A stretch of 64,000 nt of DNA from Bacillota bacterium (GCA_029907475.1 JARYLU010000009.1:1-64000), one strand, 5' to 3'. Shown: positions 33,886 through 42,921, numbered from the stretch's first letter. The notes: generated by a model not told the origin, from the letters alone. Numbers and translations: made by a program.

Positions 33886-34341
33886 CTAATTTTTTACTTC
33901 CTTTTCGATCTGCTCCAGTACTGCGGGGAGGCTGGCCGCGACTTCCGGGGTGAGCTCCATCCCCCAGTCGATTTCCTTGGGCTCGACTCCGATAATAACC
34001 ACGCGCGGGGTGCGCTCCTCTAAAATTTCTAAGCTCCGGATCACCTGTAAAATCCCGAGGTCGTGCAGGGAGATGGGGGTGTCCTGCTGCTGCGACCGGA
34101 AATCGCCAGGGGTGACCCGGTATACCGCCCCGGCCGGTTCCCCGCCGCGCAGAGCATCCACAATGATGATTTTATCCGCCCCCACAAGGAGCGGTAAAAG
34201 GTCAAAGCCTGCCGTCCCCCCGTCGATGAGCTCCACTCCCGGGGGGAGGTCGCGCCCCGCGAGGGCGCGGATCGCGTGGACCCCTACTCCTTCGTCTTTC
34301 AGCAAGAGGTTGCCAATTCCCAAAATGATGGTTTTTTCCAA
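33886..34341 (-). CDS. hyaD: Hydrogenase maturation protease (HyaD/HycI family)
   Basis: A 151-residue endopeptidase that removes the C-terminal tail of the large subunit after nickel insertion. ILGIGNLLLKDEGVGVHAIR carries the first nickel-sensing Glu, LIDGGTAGFDLL the conserved Asp region, and DTPISLHDLGILQVI the histidine. TTG 34341 lies 6 bases after AGAGAGGG and begins right before the family sequence; the longer frame to 34404 adds unlikely residues. It is downstream of the hydrogenase operon, after a terminator, same strand. Confidence 0.88.
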   Translation of the reverse strand: MEKTIILGIGNLLLKDEGVGVHAIRALAGRDLPPGVELIDGGTAGFDLLPLLVGADKIIIVDALRGGEPAGAVYRVTPGDFRSQQQDTPISLHDLGILQVIRSLEILEERTPRVVIIGVEPKEIDWGMELTPEVAASLPAVLEQIEKEVKN

Positions 34342-34671
34342 GTAGATCCCTCTCTCTTTAATTTCTTCTGCCCCCGGGATATCCCGGGAATCAGCCCCTT
34401 GCACAGGGCAGTCCAGTTAGATTATACCTCATCAAACCTGCTTCCGGGTCCTTCATTCTCAAGAAGATTTCAGGGCGAGCCCCGGGAACGCTTTTTGCGA
34501 CCGGCATTTCGTGTCCCAAGGTGTTAAGTTTTTTGCGCCGGTTTCGACGGCAACGATAGTAAGCAGCTGTAGCGGTGCATAAGGGCGGGCTTCGTATCTT
34601 CAAGTAAAAGGCCGGCCTGAACTTCCCAGGCCGGCTTCAGAACCGTTAATTTAACCGTTAGTTGAGCGCCG
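34342..34671. other. Intergenic region between hydrogenase operon and protease
   Basis: It contains the terminator at 34603-34635 and a minus-strand TATAAT (34426-34421) with no good -35, possibly serving hyaD. A short frame (34391-34603) has no known relatives. Confidence 0.4.
34603..34635 (-). terminator. Terminator of the hydrogenase operon
   Basis: GCCGGCCTG and CAGGCCGGC (34635-34611 on the minus strand) make a perfect 9-bp stem with a 7-base loop, followed by CTTTTAC. It lies about 37 bases after the cytochrome b stop. The T-run is short, so some readthrough into hyaD is possible. Confidence 0.65.
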
Positions 34672-35328
34672 TTAATGCCCGTGCCTGTACGGGCTCCATG
34701 TCCGGGGGAACGACGAACTGTGCTTCCGGTGCCTGCTGTGCAGATCCTCAGGAACATGTCCGCTGATTATCCCGATGATGTTGGCAATCCCCTCGGTAAT
34801 GTCCAGGTAGAGGTGAGCCGCAACGCAGTAGACGAAAACCCAGGCCACAATGTAGTGAATGTAGCGGACGGCAATGGGGCCCCCGAGCCATACGGCCCAG
34901 TGATTCAAGGCAGTCGGCCAGTAGAGAATAAAGCCGGTGACGATCTGGATGATGAGCAGGGGGACGAAGCCCGCGTACATCATCTTCTGGCCCGGGTTGT
35001 ATTTCTCTCCCCAGTCGGGGAGCTCGTCACTCAGGAACGTATAGTACTTCATCAAGGCAATCATGTTCGGAATGTCGCGGAACCTGGGCTTAAAGTTCCT
35101 GGAATCTCCGCTGATGAAGGCGTAGTAGAGGCGCCCCACGAGACCGGCGATTACTGCGTACATAAAAATAAAGTGGATTTTCCGGGCGACATCCATTGAA
35201 GAAAAAATGGGAAAGCCATAAGGTGTATGAATATAAAAGCCGGTTAAAATCAGCATGATAATCGAAACCGCGTTCCACCAGTGAAAAAAGCGGACCGCCA
35301 GGGTATGGCGAAGGATCATGCGCTTCAC
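34672..35328 (-). CDS. hyaC: Ni/Fe-hydrogenase b-type cytochrome subunit
   Basis: A 218-residue four-helix membrane cytochrome that anchors the hydrogenase and passes electrons from H2 to quinone. Haem ligands are probably His in RFFHWWNAV, RKIHFIFMY, IHYIVAWVF and CVAAHLYLDI. GTG 35328, behind AAGGGGG, lies 13 bases after the large-subunit stop; a longer frame would run back into that gene. The C-terminus is rich in His/Arg/Ser (HSRHRKHSSS). Confidence 0.92.
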   Translation of the reverse strand: MKRMILRHTLAVRFFHWWNAVSIIMLILTGFYIHTPYGFPIFSSMDVARKIHFIFMYAVIAGLVGRLYYAFISGDSRNFKPRFRDIPNMIALMKYYTFLSDELPDWGEKYNPGQKMMYAGFVPLLIIQIVTGFILYWPTALNHWAVWLGGPIAVRYIHYIVAWVFVYCVAAHLYLDITEGIANIIGIISGHVPEDLHSRHRKHSSSFPRTWSPYRHGH

Positions 35329-35341
35329 TATCCCTACCCCC

Positions 35342-36766
35342 TTAATAGACCCGGAACTTGCGAAGCTTCCGGTCCGGGGTAATGACGTGAACGGCACAGG
35401 CGATACACGGGTCAAAGGCGCGTACAACCCGCACAACCTCGATGGGGTTATTGGGATCCTTTACAGGCGTGCCGACCAGCGCTTGCTCGATGGGCCCCGG
35501 CTGGCCCTGCTCATCCCGCGGGCTGCCATTCCAGGTCGTAGGTACTACCGCATTATACTTCGCGACCCGGCCGGCTTCGATCTTGATCCAGTGCCCCAGC
35601 GCGCCCCGCGCTGCCTCGGTGAGGCCCATTCCCGTTGCCTGATTGGGCACCTTGTGAGGATTGCAGGTGGGCTTGCCGGGCTCCAACTGGCCAAGCCAAT
35701 CCAACATTGCTTCGGCCACCATCTTCGCCTCCTGGGCGCGTGCGGCGTGGCGGCCCATGACGGAGAAGGCTTTTTCTCCCAGGGCCCTGAGCTGCTGATC
35801 CTTACTTATCCAGATCCGCGCCAGCGGCCCGACTTCGTGAACTTTTCCGTCATAACGCGGCGCTTTCAGCCAGGAGTAAGCCCCTTCCTTATCAGGAGCA
35901 GGGGTGATCACGCTTTCGCCGGGGTGTTTGTCGATGGTATCATCGTCGTACCAGGAGTATTTAACATCTTCGGTGACTTTGGCCGGATCGAAGTCCCTGT
36001 CTGCCCCCCCGGTGTAGCAGCCCCGGGTGAAAAAGAGGGTCCCGTTATCATCTACGGGGAAGGCACCGTACGCAAGGAGGTTTTTGCAGCCCCGCCCGAT
36101 GTCAAGCCAATCCTTGTAAACACTGGCCACGGCCAGCACATCGGGAATGTAAACATTATTGATAAAAGAGATTAATTCCTGGAGGCGGAACTTGAACTCC
36201 AGAATTTTCTCTGCATCTACGGTTTCCGTCACACCACCGGGAACGATCGCCCGCTGGCCCGGCATTCTGCCTCCGAAGATCGCCAGCATTTCGTGCGCTT
36301 TCTTCCGCATCTCCAGAGCCTGGATGTAATGGTTTACCGCGGCGCTGTTGACCTCCTCGGGGAGGCGGTAGTCTCCTTCATAACGTGGGGCCAGCGGCGC
36401 GATGGTATCAGGGGCTTTCACGTAGTCCAGGGCCGCCAGGTGGTAAAAATGGAGGATATGAGACTGGATGTAATTCGCCCCAAGGATGAGATTGCGGATG
36501 ATCCGGCCGTTGCTGGGCGGCGCAATGTCAAAAGCATCATCTAAGGCCAGGGTCGCGGCTGTGGCGTGGCCAATCGGACAAACTCCACAGATCCGCTGAA
36601 CGACCTCCTGGGCGTCCCGCGGGTCGTGGCCCTGCAAAATAAGCTCCAGGCCCCGGAAAAGGGTTCCGCTGCTGTGGGCGCTGACAACTTGACCCCCCTC
36701 AACCTCAACTTCAATCTTCAAGTGGCCCTCGATTCTGGTTACGGGATCGACAATCACTTTTGCCAT
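35342..36766 (-). CDS. hyaB: [NiFe] hydrogenase large subunit
   Basis: 474 residues with the nickel ligand motifs RICGVCPIGH near residue 60 and DPCIACAVH near the C-terminus. The 14-15 residues after the last His (VITPDRKLRKFRVY) are the peptide expected to be cut by the protease encoded nearby. RIEGHLKIEVEVEGG is the usual N-terminus. With a Tat-signal small subunit and cytochrome b it is a group 1, membrane-bound, H2-uptake enzyme facing outward. hyp accessory genes are not in the window. Confidence 0.96.
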   Translation of the reverse strand: MAKVIVDPVTRIEGHLKIEVEVEGGQVVSAHSSGTLFRGLELILQGHDPRDAQEVVQRICGVCPIGHATAATLALDDAFDIAPPSNGRIIRNLILGANYIQSHILHFYHLAALDYVKAPDTIAPLAPRYEGDYRLPEEVNSAAVNHYIQALEMRKKAHEMLAIFGGRMPGQRAIVPGGVTETVDAEKILEFKFRLQELISFINNVYIPDVLAVASVYKDWLDIGRGCKNLLAYGAFPVDDNGTLFFTRGCYTGGADRDFDPAKVTEDVKYSWYDDDTIDKHPGESVITPAPDKEGAYSWLKAPRYDGKVHEVGPLARIWISKDQQLRALGEKAFSVMGRHAARAQEAKMVAEAMLDWLGQLEPGKPTCNPHKVPNQATGMGLTEAARGALGHWIKIEAGRVAKYNAVVPTTWNGSPRDEQGQPGPIEQALVGTPVKDPNNPIEVVRVVRAFDPCIACAVHVITPDRKLRKFRVY

Positions 36767-36789
36767 CTGTTTTTCACCTACCTTCTCTC

Positions 36790-37830
36790 TTATTTACCGC
36801 CGAGCCGGCCTGTGGCAATGTTGCCGACCAGGTGGGCGCCAATCCCGGCCACTACCGCAGCACCCAGCACGGCCCCGACCGCGTCCGCGCTGGCGGTAAT
36901 GTTGGGAAGCGGCACGCCGGGCATCCGCGCGTAGAACGGTGTGGCGTCATCGGGGAAACCTTTTTCCGTGCAGGCAATGCAGGGCGCACCCGCCTTCAGA
37001 CACCAGCTCACGCCGCCGTTCCACTGGCGGTCAAAGCTGTCGCAGTGGGCCTGGGGCCCCTTGCAGCCGATCTCCAGCAGGCAGCCTGGCTCGCTGAAAG
37101 ATTTCGCGAACTTGCTGTTGTCAAAGTACTGGCGCCGCGGGCAGTTGTCGTGGACCAGTTTGCCGTAGAAAACCTTGGGCCTCCCGAGCTTGTCAACCTC
37201 AGGAAGTTCTCCAAAGAGTAAAACGTGGGCAAGGCTTCCCACGATCCAGTCGGGATGGGGAGGACAGCCGGAAATGTTGAGGACCGGAGTGTTGATGCCC
37301 TCCTCTTTAAAGACATCCTGCACACCCTTACAGCCCGTCGGATTTGGATCGGCCGCCGGAATCCCGCCATAGGCAGCACAGGTCCCGACAGCCAGGACGG
37401 CGGCTGCATTCTCGCCAAGTTCCTTCACTCTATCCAGGAAAGTCAGGTGTTTTCCATCCCGCTCCCCAACCGTACAGTAAATTCCGCCGTCTTTGGTGGG
37501 GACCGCCCCTTCAACCACCAGGTAGTAGTTCCCTGCAGCTTCCGTTTCTTCAATCACCCTCATCGCGAGTTCTCCTGCCGCTGCAGAGACGTTGGGGTGG
37601 AATTTTAAACTAATAACTTCTGTCAAAATTTTCAAAATATCGGGCTGGACGGAATTTAACAAGGAGATCGAACAACCCGTACAACTGGCGCCTTGAATCC
37701 AGAGCACCGGCGGGTTTCCTGCGGCAGGGACGGCCCGGGCAAGTTCGGGCAACAGGGCCTGGGATAAGCTAACCGCCGCTGCAGAACCTGCGCATAACTT
37801 GAGAAAATCGCGGCGACTTAATTCTTTCAT
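36790..37830 (-). CDS. hyaA: [NiFe] hydrogenase small subunit, Tat-exported
   Basis: The N-terminus has a twin-arginine signal, SRRDFLKLCAGSAAAVSL. Iron-sulphur ligands appear in GASCTGCSISLLN (proximal), NISGCPPHPDWIVG, and the cluster-rich end CLLEIGCKGPQAHC and CIACTEKGFPD. A C-terminal hydrophobic helix (VLGAAVVAGIGAHLVGNIA) anchors it in the membrane. It exports the large subunit with it. First gene of hyaABC; upstream lies a gene-free 940 bases. Confidence 0.95.
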   Translation of the reverse strand: MKELSRRDFLKLCAGSAAAVSLSQALLPELARAVPAAGNPPVLWIQGASCTGCSISLLNSVQPDILKILTEVISLKFHPNVSAAAGELAMRVIEETEAAGNYYLVVEGAVPTKDGGIYCTVGERDGKHLTFLDRVKELGENAAAVLAVGTCAAYGGIPAADPNPTGCKGVQDVFKEEGINTPVLNISGCPPHPDWIVGSLAHVLLFGELPEVDKLGRPKVFYGKLVHDNCPRRQYFDNSKFAKSFSEPGCLLEIGCKGPQAHCDSFDRQWNGGVSWCLKAGAPCIACTEKGFPDDATPFYARMPGVPLPNITASADAVGAVLGAAVVAGIGAHLVGNIATGRLGGK

Positions 37831-38427
37831 ACCAATCCCTCCTTCTTCTTTTTCGAAATGCCGTCAGTATTCTCAAAATGAAACACCGCCACGCCGGCGC
37901 GGCGCGCTTTTGTCAGGCAGCCCGCTCGAGCCGGCCCCACCACCCCCTTTCTGGCAAAAAACCCTTTTCCCGTCTCCACAGTTAATAAAGAAAACAAACA
38001 GGCAGCCCACCAGCATTCTGCTTCGGCAGAGGTGTAATGACAAACCACTGGAACCAGGGTTGGGCGGCCCCCGGTAGCCGGCAAGCTGCCTGCTGTTGTA
38101 AACGATTCCTTGATCTTGCAAGTTTTTTCGCATTTTAAAAATTGAATACTCTTTAAAGAAAAATATGCAAATTTGGTGCCAACAGAGCCCTGTAAAAAAT
38201 CTTTCCCACTGTGCTTACAGGTCCAAGAGTTTCCCCGGAGCAACGTTAAACCCTTGGAGGGGCTTGTCTTCTCAAGAATTCAGACTCTTATTAATTATAT
38301 TAATTATATGGTAAGCGTGATTATTTAGATTATTTTATCTTTATTCTCTTTCAATTCCAAAAATCCTTCTTTTGGGGACCAGATGGTGGCGCGGCCGAAT
38401 AGTGAAAGATTTCACTATTACCTGCTA

Positions 38428-38467
38428 TTAAAAGCCCTGCATTGCGGAAAAGGAGCAATACAGGGCT
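38428..38467 (-). terminator. Strong hairpin with T-run (minus strand)
   Basis: AGCCCTG-ATTGC and GCAAT-CAGGGCT pair over 12 bases with one opposed mismatch, 9-base loop; on the minus strand TTTT follows. It may end deoC transcription 305 bases downstream of that gene. Confidence 0.55.
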
Positions 38468-38678
38468 CAACAAATTCCTGCGTGTCTCCTTTCCGCACTG
38501 GGAGGCGCACCCGTTTCCAGGTACACCCTAACGGTCAACCGCCGTGGCGCAGATCCTGCGCGACAGGCCGCTTGACTCGGAGAACCTTTAATTGTCTGAT
38601 GGATACATTCGACACGAATAAGGGAATTCCTGCATAAAAACTGCTTTGTGACAGCAGAATACTAAAAAAACAAACACC

Positions 38679-38765
38679 ACCGTCTCGGCAAACAGGCTGG
38701 ATTTGAAGGAAGGGGACGAGGTGACGGCCCTGGTCAAGGCCAGTTTTGTGATGATTACGAAATAA
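38679..38765 (+). pseudogene. TOBE/Mop molybdate-binding domain fragment
   Basis: The frame reads TVSANRLDLKEGDEVTALVK then ASFVMITK and a TAA, the C-terminal half of a Mop/TOBE domain (LGLKEGDEVTALIKAT-V-I in intact members). Such domains bind molybdate or tungstate in ModE-type regulators and molbindins. Everything before it is lost. Confidence 0.7.
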
Positions 38766-38772
38766 GCGCAAG

Positions 38773-39474
38773 CTAACTTTCAAACTTGACCAGAGCCGGA
38801 CCCCGGCTTGTACCCAAACGGTCGGCACCGGCCGCGACCAGCGCCAGGGCCTGCGCCCGGGTTCTGATTCCACCCGCCGCCTTAATTTTCAGCCTGCCTC
38901 CTGCCGCCTCCCGCAGCAGGGCAACGTCCTCCACCCTCGCTCCCCCGGGCGCGAACCCCGTCGAGGTTTTGACGAAATCCGCCCCTGCCTCCAGAACCAG
39001 GCGAGCCGCCTGAGTCTTTTCGGTATCGGAGAGGTAGCATGTTTCGACGATGATCTTGAGCAAAGGCCGCGCCCCGGACCGGCCGGCAGCGCGGACGGCC
39101 TCCATAAGAGAGCGCACTTCTGCCTCAACAAAAGAAAAGCGCGCCTCTTTTAAAGCGCCAATGTTGAGAACCGCGTCAATTTCCTCCGCTCCTGCGGCAA
39201 GGGCGTTCTCTATTTCAAAGACCTTGACGGCAACGGTTTGAAAACCCAGGGGAAAGCCTGCAACGGTTACCACTTTGACCCCGCTCCCCGCCAGGAGAGA
39301 GCGGGCAAGCCTCACCCGGTTAGGCGGGACGCAGACGCCGTAAAAACGAAAATTCATGGCTTCCCGGCAGAGCTGCTCGCAGTCCCGGGCGGTTGCCTCG
39401 GGCCGCAGCAGGGTGTGTTCAATCAAGGGGGCAAGGTCAATTCCCTCCCCCTGTTTTTCAAGTTCGTGAACCAA
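38773..39474 (-). CDS. deoC: Deoxyribose-phosphate aldolase
   Basis: TIM-barrel aldolase that cleaves 2-deoxyribose-5-phosphate into glyceraldehyde-3-phosphate and acetaldehyde in nucleoside breakdown. IDLAPLIEHTLLRPEAT starts the fold, the Schiff-base lysine is in DFVKTSTGFAPGGA, and KAAGGIRT holds the second active-site Lys. TTG 39474, 10 bases after GGGAGG, gives a normal 233 residues; the frame open to 39549 adds an atypical basic leader. Confidence 0.93.
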   Translation of the reverse strand: MVHELEKQGEGIDLAPLIEHTLLRPEATARDCEQLCREAMNFRFYGVCVPPNRVRLARSLLAGSGVKVVTVAGFPLGFQTVAVKVFEIENALAAGAEEIDAVLNIGALKEARFSFVEAEVRSLMEAVRAAGRSGARPLLKIIVETCYLSDTEKTQAARLVLEAGADFVKTSTGFAPGGARVEDVALLREAAGGRLKIKAAGGIRTRAQALALVAAGADRLGTSRGPALVKFES

Positions 39475-39572
39475 ATGCTCAAAACCTCCCTTTCGGACCT
39501 TACTTCCGGCGGCCTCACGGGTACATGCCCGGCTCCAGCTTAAAATCAAAGCCTGCCGCCGGGCGGAGTGGA

Positions 39573-40955
39573 TTAAGAAACCACCAGACTAAAAATGAGG
39601 ACCGCAAGGCTGAAGTAAACGGCCATGCTTACAATATCTGTAAGCGTAGTAATGAAGGGCCCCGAGGCCAGGGCGGGATCCAGTCCAATCCGATCAATTA
39701 CCAGCGGAATAAATGTACCGAGAATGACACCTACGAAGATATTAATCGAGAGCGCCGAACCCAGGGTGATTGCAAGGGCGGCGTTGTGCAGCCACAGGTA
39801 ACCGACCGCCGCAAGAACGATCCCGCAAATCAAACCGACAGTAATCCCTACCTTTGCCTCGCGCAGGACTACAAAGAAAACCCTTTTTCTATCCAGGTTG
39901 CCGGTAGCAAGGCCGCGCACCACAATCGCGAGGGACTGGGTTGCCGCGTTTCCGGCCTGGCCTGCCATTACTGTGATAAAGACCGCGAGTGTCGTGACTA
40001 CCTGGAGGAGATTCGTGAAATTATCGATTACCCTGCTTGCGAGGAGCTGGCCAAAGAGGAGTGCAAGGAGCCAAGGGAGACGGAGTTGGGCGCGCCGCCA
40101 AAAGGAGGTGGTCATTTCGAGGTCTTCGGGTTCGCCGCTGCTGGCCAGTTTATAGATGTCCTCGGTGGCCTCTTCCTCGATGACATCGATTACGTCGTCA
40201 ACGGTAACAATTCCAACGAGCACCTGGTCCAAATCCACAACAGGAACCGCCAGAAAGTCGTATTTAGAAATAACGCGGGCAACTTCTTCCTGGTCGGCAA
40301 GGACACTTACGGAGATTACTTTGCGGTGCATGATCTGTTCGATCCGCGTCTCAAGGCTGGCCACGATTAATTCCCGTAAAGAGATGACCCCGACCAGTTG
40401 ACCGCGCTCGTTAATGACGTAGACGTAGTAAATCGTTTCGGCATCGGGAGCGGTTTCCCGGAGCACCTCAATGGCGCGCCCCACCGTAATGTCCTGCCTG
40501 ATGGCCACGTACTCCGTTGTCATGATCCCGCCGGCGGTATCCTCCGGGTAAACCAGGAGTTCCTCCACATCGGCGGCATCTTCGACCTCCATCATGGTGA
40601 GAAGCCTTTTCTTTTCAGCTTCGGTAAGCTCACCGAGGAGGTCCGCGGCATCGTCGGAGGGCATCTCTTCAAAAATATCGGCGACCCGTTCTGCCCCTAA
40701 GGCCTGAAGAAGAGGAGAAACCAGCCGGGGATCGAGTTCGTTGAGGACTGCGGCGGCCTTCTCGTTGTCCAGGGTCACGAAAACCCAAACGCGCTCTTCA
40801 AGTTTCAGTTCTGCGAGCACTTCTGCAAGATCGGCAGCCTGAATTTCATTCGCGATGAGGGTGATCCCGTGCAGGTCTTCCCGTGCAAGATGCTGTTTGA
40901 CTAAGTTGATAATTCCGTTTAGATCCTTTTTTCCTTTTGAGGTTCTCTGTGCCAT
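39573..40955 (-). CDS. mgtE: Magnesium transporter MgtE
   Basis: The 460-residue channel has the N-terminal superhelical domain (FEEMPSDDAADLLGELTEAE), two CBS domains (VAIRQDITVGRAIEVLRE, VISVSVLADQEEVARVISKY) that sense Mg2+, and a five-helix C-terminal membrane part with VFITVMAGQAGNAATQSLAI, the conserved pore region. No M-box riboswitch precedes it. It follows era in the same direction, separated by a terminator. Confidence 0.96.
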   Translation of the reverse strand: MAQRTSKGKKDLNGIINLVKQHLAREDLHGITLIANEIQAADLAEVLAELKLEERVWVFVTLDNEKAAAVLNELDPRLVSPLLQALGAERVADIFEEMPSDDAADLLGELTEAEKKRLLTMMEVEDAADVEELLVYPEDTAGGIMTTEYVAIRQDITVGRAIEVLRETAPDAETIYYVYVINERGQLVGVISLRELIVASLETRIEQIMHRKVISVSVLADQEEVARVISKYDFLAVPVVDLDQVLVGIVTVDDVIDVIEEEATEDIYKLASSGEPEDLEMTTSFWRRAQLRLPWLLALLFGQLLASRVIDNFTNLLQVVTTLAVFITVMAGQAGNAATQSLAIVVRGLATGNLDRKRVFFVVLREAKVGITVGLICGIVLAAVGYLWLHNAALAITLGSALSINIFVGVILGTFIPLVIDRIGLDPALASGPFITTLTDIVSMAVYFSLAVLIFSLVVS

Positions 40956-41062
40956 GGCGAAGTGCTCCTTTCCCGCCGGGGCACCTACCAGGCACAGGTG
41001 GAGCGCCCGCGGCCTTATCTCTGATGTTGTCTAGGGTCTGAATCCAATCCTGGCACCTCCAT

Positions 41063-41085
41063 AAAAAAACCCCCTTACCGGGGAT
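41063..41085 (-). terminator. Terminator after era
   Basis: On the minus strand ATCCCC-GGTAA-GGGGGT followed by TTTTTT, 45 bases after the era stop. It separates the era cluster from mgtE. Confidence 0.85.
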
Positions 41086-41131
41086 TTTTAAACCCTTTAT
41101 TAACCTACCAGTTCCTGCCGCGCCTGTCAAG

Positions 41132-42019
41132 CTAGAAGGTTTTTTCGTATCCTAAAGAACGGAGCGCTCCCTCGTCGTCCCGCCAGCCCTTCTTCACCTT
41201 AACCCAGATATCGAGGTAGACCTGGTTCCCGAAGATTGCTTCCAGTTCCAGGCGGGCGAGCCTTCCGATCTCCTTCAGCATTTGTCCCCCTTTTCCGATC
41301 AGGATGGCCTTCTGGGAATCTCGTTCCACGTAAACCACCGCAGAAAGATACAGTACCTGGTTGGGCCGCAGTTGCATTTCTTCTACCGCGACCGCAACGG
41401 AATGGGGAACTTCTTCCCTGGTCAGCATCAGTACCTTCTCGCGGACAATTTCGCCTGCGATAAAACGCTCCGGCTGATCGGTAAGCATTTCTGGAGGATA
41501 ATAAAAGGGTCCCTCTGGGAGATTTTCAATGATGACTTTTTTGAGTTCCCCGAGATTCTCCCCGGTCAAAGCAGAAACGGGAATGACGGCCAGAAAGGCG
41601 GCCCGCCCGGAGAACCACTCGATTAAAGGGAGAAGCTCGTGTTTTTGGATCAGGTCAATTTTATTGAGGACGAGGATGACCGGTGTTTTGACCCTGCTTA
41701 ACCGGCTAAGAATATATTCTTCTCCGGATCCCGGGGGGACGGAGGCATCAACAACGTAAAGGACCAGATCTACCTCTTCCAGGGTTTTCTCGGCCACTTT
41801 TACCATGTACTCCCCCAGCTTGTGGCGGGGCTTATGGATACCGGGAGTATCCAGGAAAGCCACCTGGGCATCCCCGGTGCTGAAAACCCCTAAAATTCGG
41901 TTCCTCGTAGTCTGGGGCTTTTCGGAAACAATCGCTATCTTCCGGCCCACCATCCCGTTGAGCAGAGTTGATTTCCCTACATTAGGACGACCGACGATGC
42001 AAACAAATCCCGACTTGAT
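41132..42019 (-). CDS. era: GTPase Era, apparent ATC start
   Basis: Era binds 16S rRNA and checks 30S assembly. G1 is GRPNVGKST, switch II DTPGIHKPRHKLGEY, G4 LNKIDL, and the C-terminal KH domain includes LIGKGGQMLKEIGRLARLEL. The conserved N-terminus (KSGFVCIVGRPNVGKS) is fully coded, but between the preceding cdd stop in the same frame and that sequence there is no ATG, GTG or TTG. The codon at the expected place is ATC (42019-42017), 9 bases after AGGGGAG. The first ordinary start, ATG 41953, would delete the P-loop. Either a non-canonical start is used or there is a sequence error; with ATC the length is a standard 295. Confidence 0.9.
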   Translation of the reverse strand: MKSGFVCIVGRPNVGKSTLLNGMVGRKIAIVSEKPQTTRNRILGVFSTGDAQVAFLDTPGIHKPRHKLGEYMVKVAEKTLEEVDLVLYVVDASVPPGSGEEYILSRLSRVKTPVILVLNKIDLIQKHELLPLIEWFSGRAAFLAVIPVSALTGENLGELKKVIIENLPEGPFYYPPEMLTDQPERFIAGEIVREKVLMLTREEVPHSVAVAVEEMQLRPNQVLYLSAVVYVERDSQKAILIGKGGQMLKEIGRLARLELEAIFGNQVYLDIWVKVKKGWRDDEGALRSLGYEKTF

Positions 42020-42025
42020 ATACTT

Positions 42026-42442
42026 TCACTCCCCTGTAATCCTTTTCTCCCCTGCTTTCCCCTGCCCGGGAAAACGGAAGGCGGCGGGAAAGAGTTCCTC
42101 GAGATTTTTAACTTCTTTTTCGAAGTTATCCCCACCGCGGACAATCCGCAGCCGGGGGGCAAATTCCGCAAGACTCTGGAGACAGGCGCCGCATGGCCAG
42201 CTCGCAACCGGGGCCCAGATGGCAAGGGCCGCAAATCTGCGCACACCGGCTGCCACAGCCTTTACCAGGGCCACCCGCTCCGCGCACAGGGTCAGGCCGT
42301 AGGAGGCGTTTTCCACGTTGCAGCCCGTAAAAACGGTTCCTTCCTCGCCCAGCAAAGCTGCCCCTACCGGAAAGCGTGAGTAGGGCGCATAAGCATTTTG
42401 CGAGGCCTTTTTTGCCTGCAATAACAACTCCCGATCTTCCAT
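42026..42442 (-). CDS. cdd: Cytidine deaminase
   Basis: Homotetrameric zinc enzyme of 138 residues that deaminates cytidine and deoxycytidine. Zinc and catalytic residues are in CNVENASYGLTLCAERVA (Cys and Glu) and PCGACLQSLAEF. The stop TGA is in frame with era and six bases before its proposed start, so the two are likely translationally coupled. Confidence 0.95.
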   Translation of the reverse strand: MEDRELLLQAKKASQNAYAPYSRFPVGAALLGEEGTVFTGCNVENASYGLTLCAERVALVKAVAAGVRRFAALAIWAPVASWPCGACLQSLAEFAPRLRIVRGGDNFEKEVKNLEELFPAAFRFPGQGKAGEKRITGE

Positions 42443-42555
42443 ATAAGACTATTTTTTCCTTTCACCTGATACTTATCCCCTCAACTCTCAGCCGCCAGAA
42501 ATCCGGCCTCCCGGCTGTACCCTCCCTGTCCCGGGACCGGCTAACATACGGCCGG

Positions 42556-42921
42556 CTAGCCGAAGCAGGCGCGGAGGTGGGGGGCGAAAACAAAAAACCC
42601 TGTGAGCACGGCGTTTAAAGCCGCAACCAGAACCGCCCCTGCTGCAATATGCTTGGCGGTGCGCGCCAGAGGGTGGTAAGTGGTGATGAACAAATCTATC
42701 GTTTTTTCCAGGGCGGTATTGAACATCTCGGCAACAAGGACGAGGCTGATGGCAAAAACGACCAGTGCAACCTCCAGCCGGTCTAATTTCATCACCCAGG
42801 CCGCAATCAGGGCAATGCAGGCTACGGCAAGGTGGATCCTCATGTTCCGCTGCGTCCCCAGGCAGTATCTCATTCCCGACCCGGCGTCCTTAAAGCTTTC
42901 CGCGAAGGTTCGCCTACTCAT
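42556..42921 (-). CDS. dgkA: Diacylglycerol/undecaprenol kinase
   Basis: A small membrane kinase of 121 residues with three hydrophobic helices and the family motif AEMFNTALEKTIDLF, with the catalytic Glu and Asn-x-x-x-Glu. In Gram-positives this enzyme phosphorylates undecaprenol. ATG 42921 overlaps the ybeY end by 8 bases. Upstream continuation of the frame is only ybeY read out of frame. Confidence 0.92.
   Translation of the reverse strand: MSRRTFAESFKDAGSGMRYCLGTQRNMRIHLAVACIALIAAWVMKLDRLEVALVVFAISLVLVAEMFNTALEKTIDLFITTYHPLARTAKHIAAGAVLVAALNAVLTGFFVFAPHLRACFG

Larger units (their letters stand above)
37831..38772. other. Long region without intact genes upstream of the hydrogenase
   Basis: It should hold the hydrogenase promoter but I find no clear -35/-10. 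CAGGCAGCCC occurs twice (near 37914 and 38001) and its partner GGCTGCC/GCTGCCTG near 38090, giving possible long-range pairing. An AT-rich block (38280-38350) is followed by a hairpin at 38433-38467 and, at the right end, a fragment of a molybdate-binding (TOBE) domain. Confidence 0.5.

Noticed and set aside
34525-34600. tmRNA-like text (GCCGGTTTCGACGG) between the hydrogenase operon and hyaD
   Set aside because: No acceptor-stem complement, no TψC-CCA end and no tag reading frame follow within a plausible length; it is probably chance.
40956-41062. M-box magnesium riboswitch before mgtE
   Set aside because: The gap is only about 100 bases before a terminator and has none of the M-box conserved segments.
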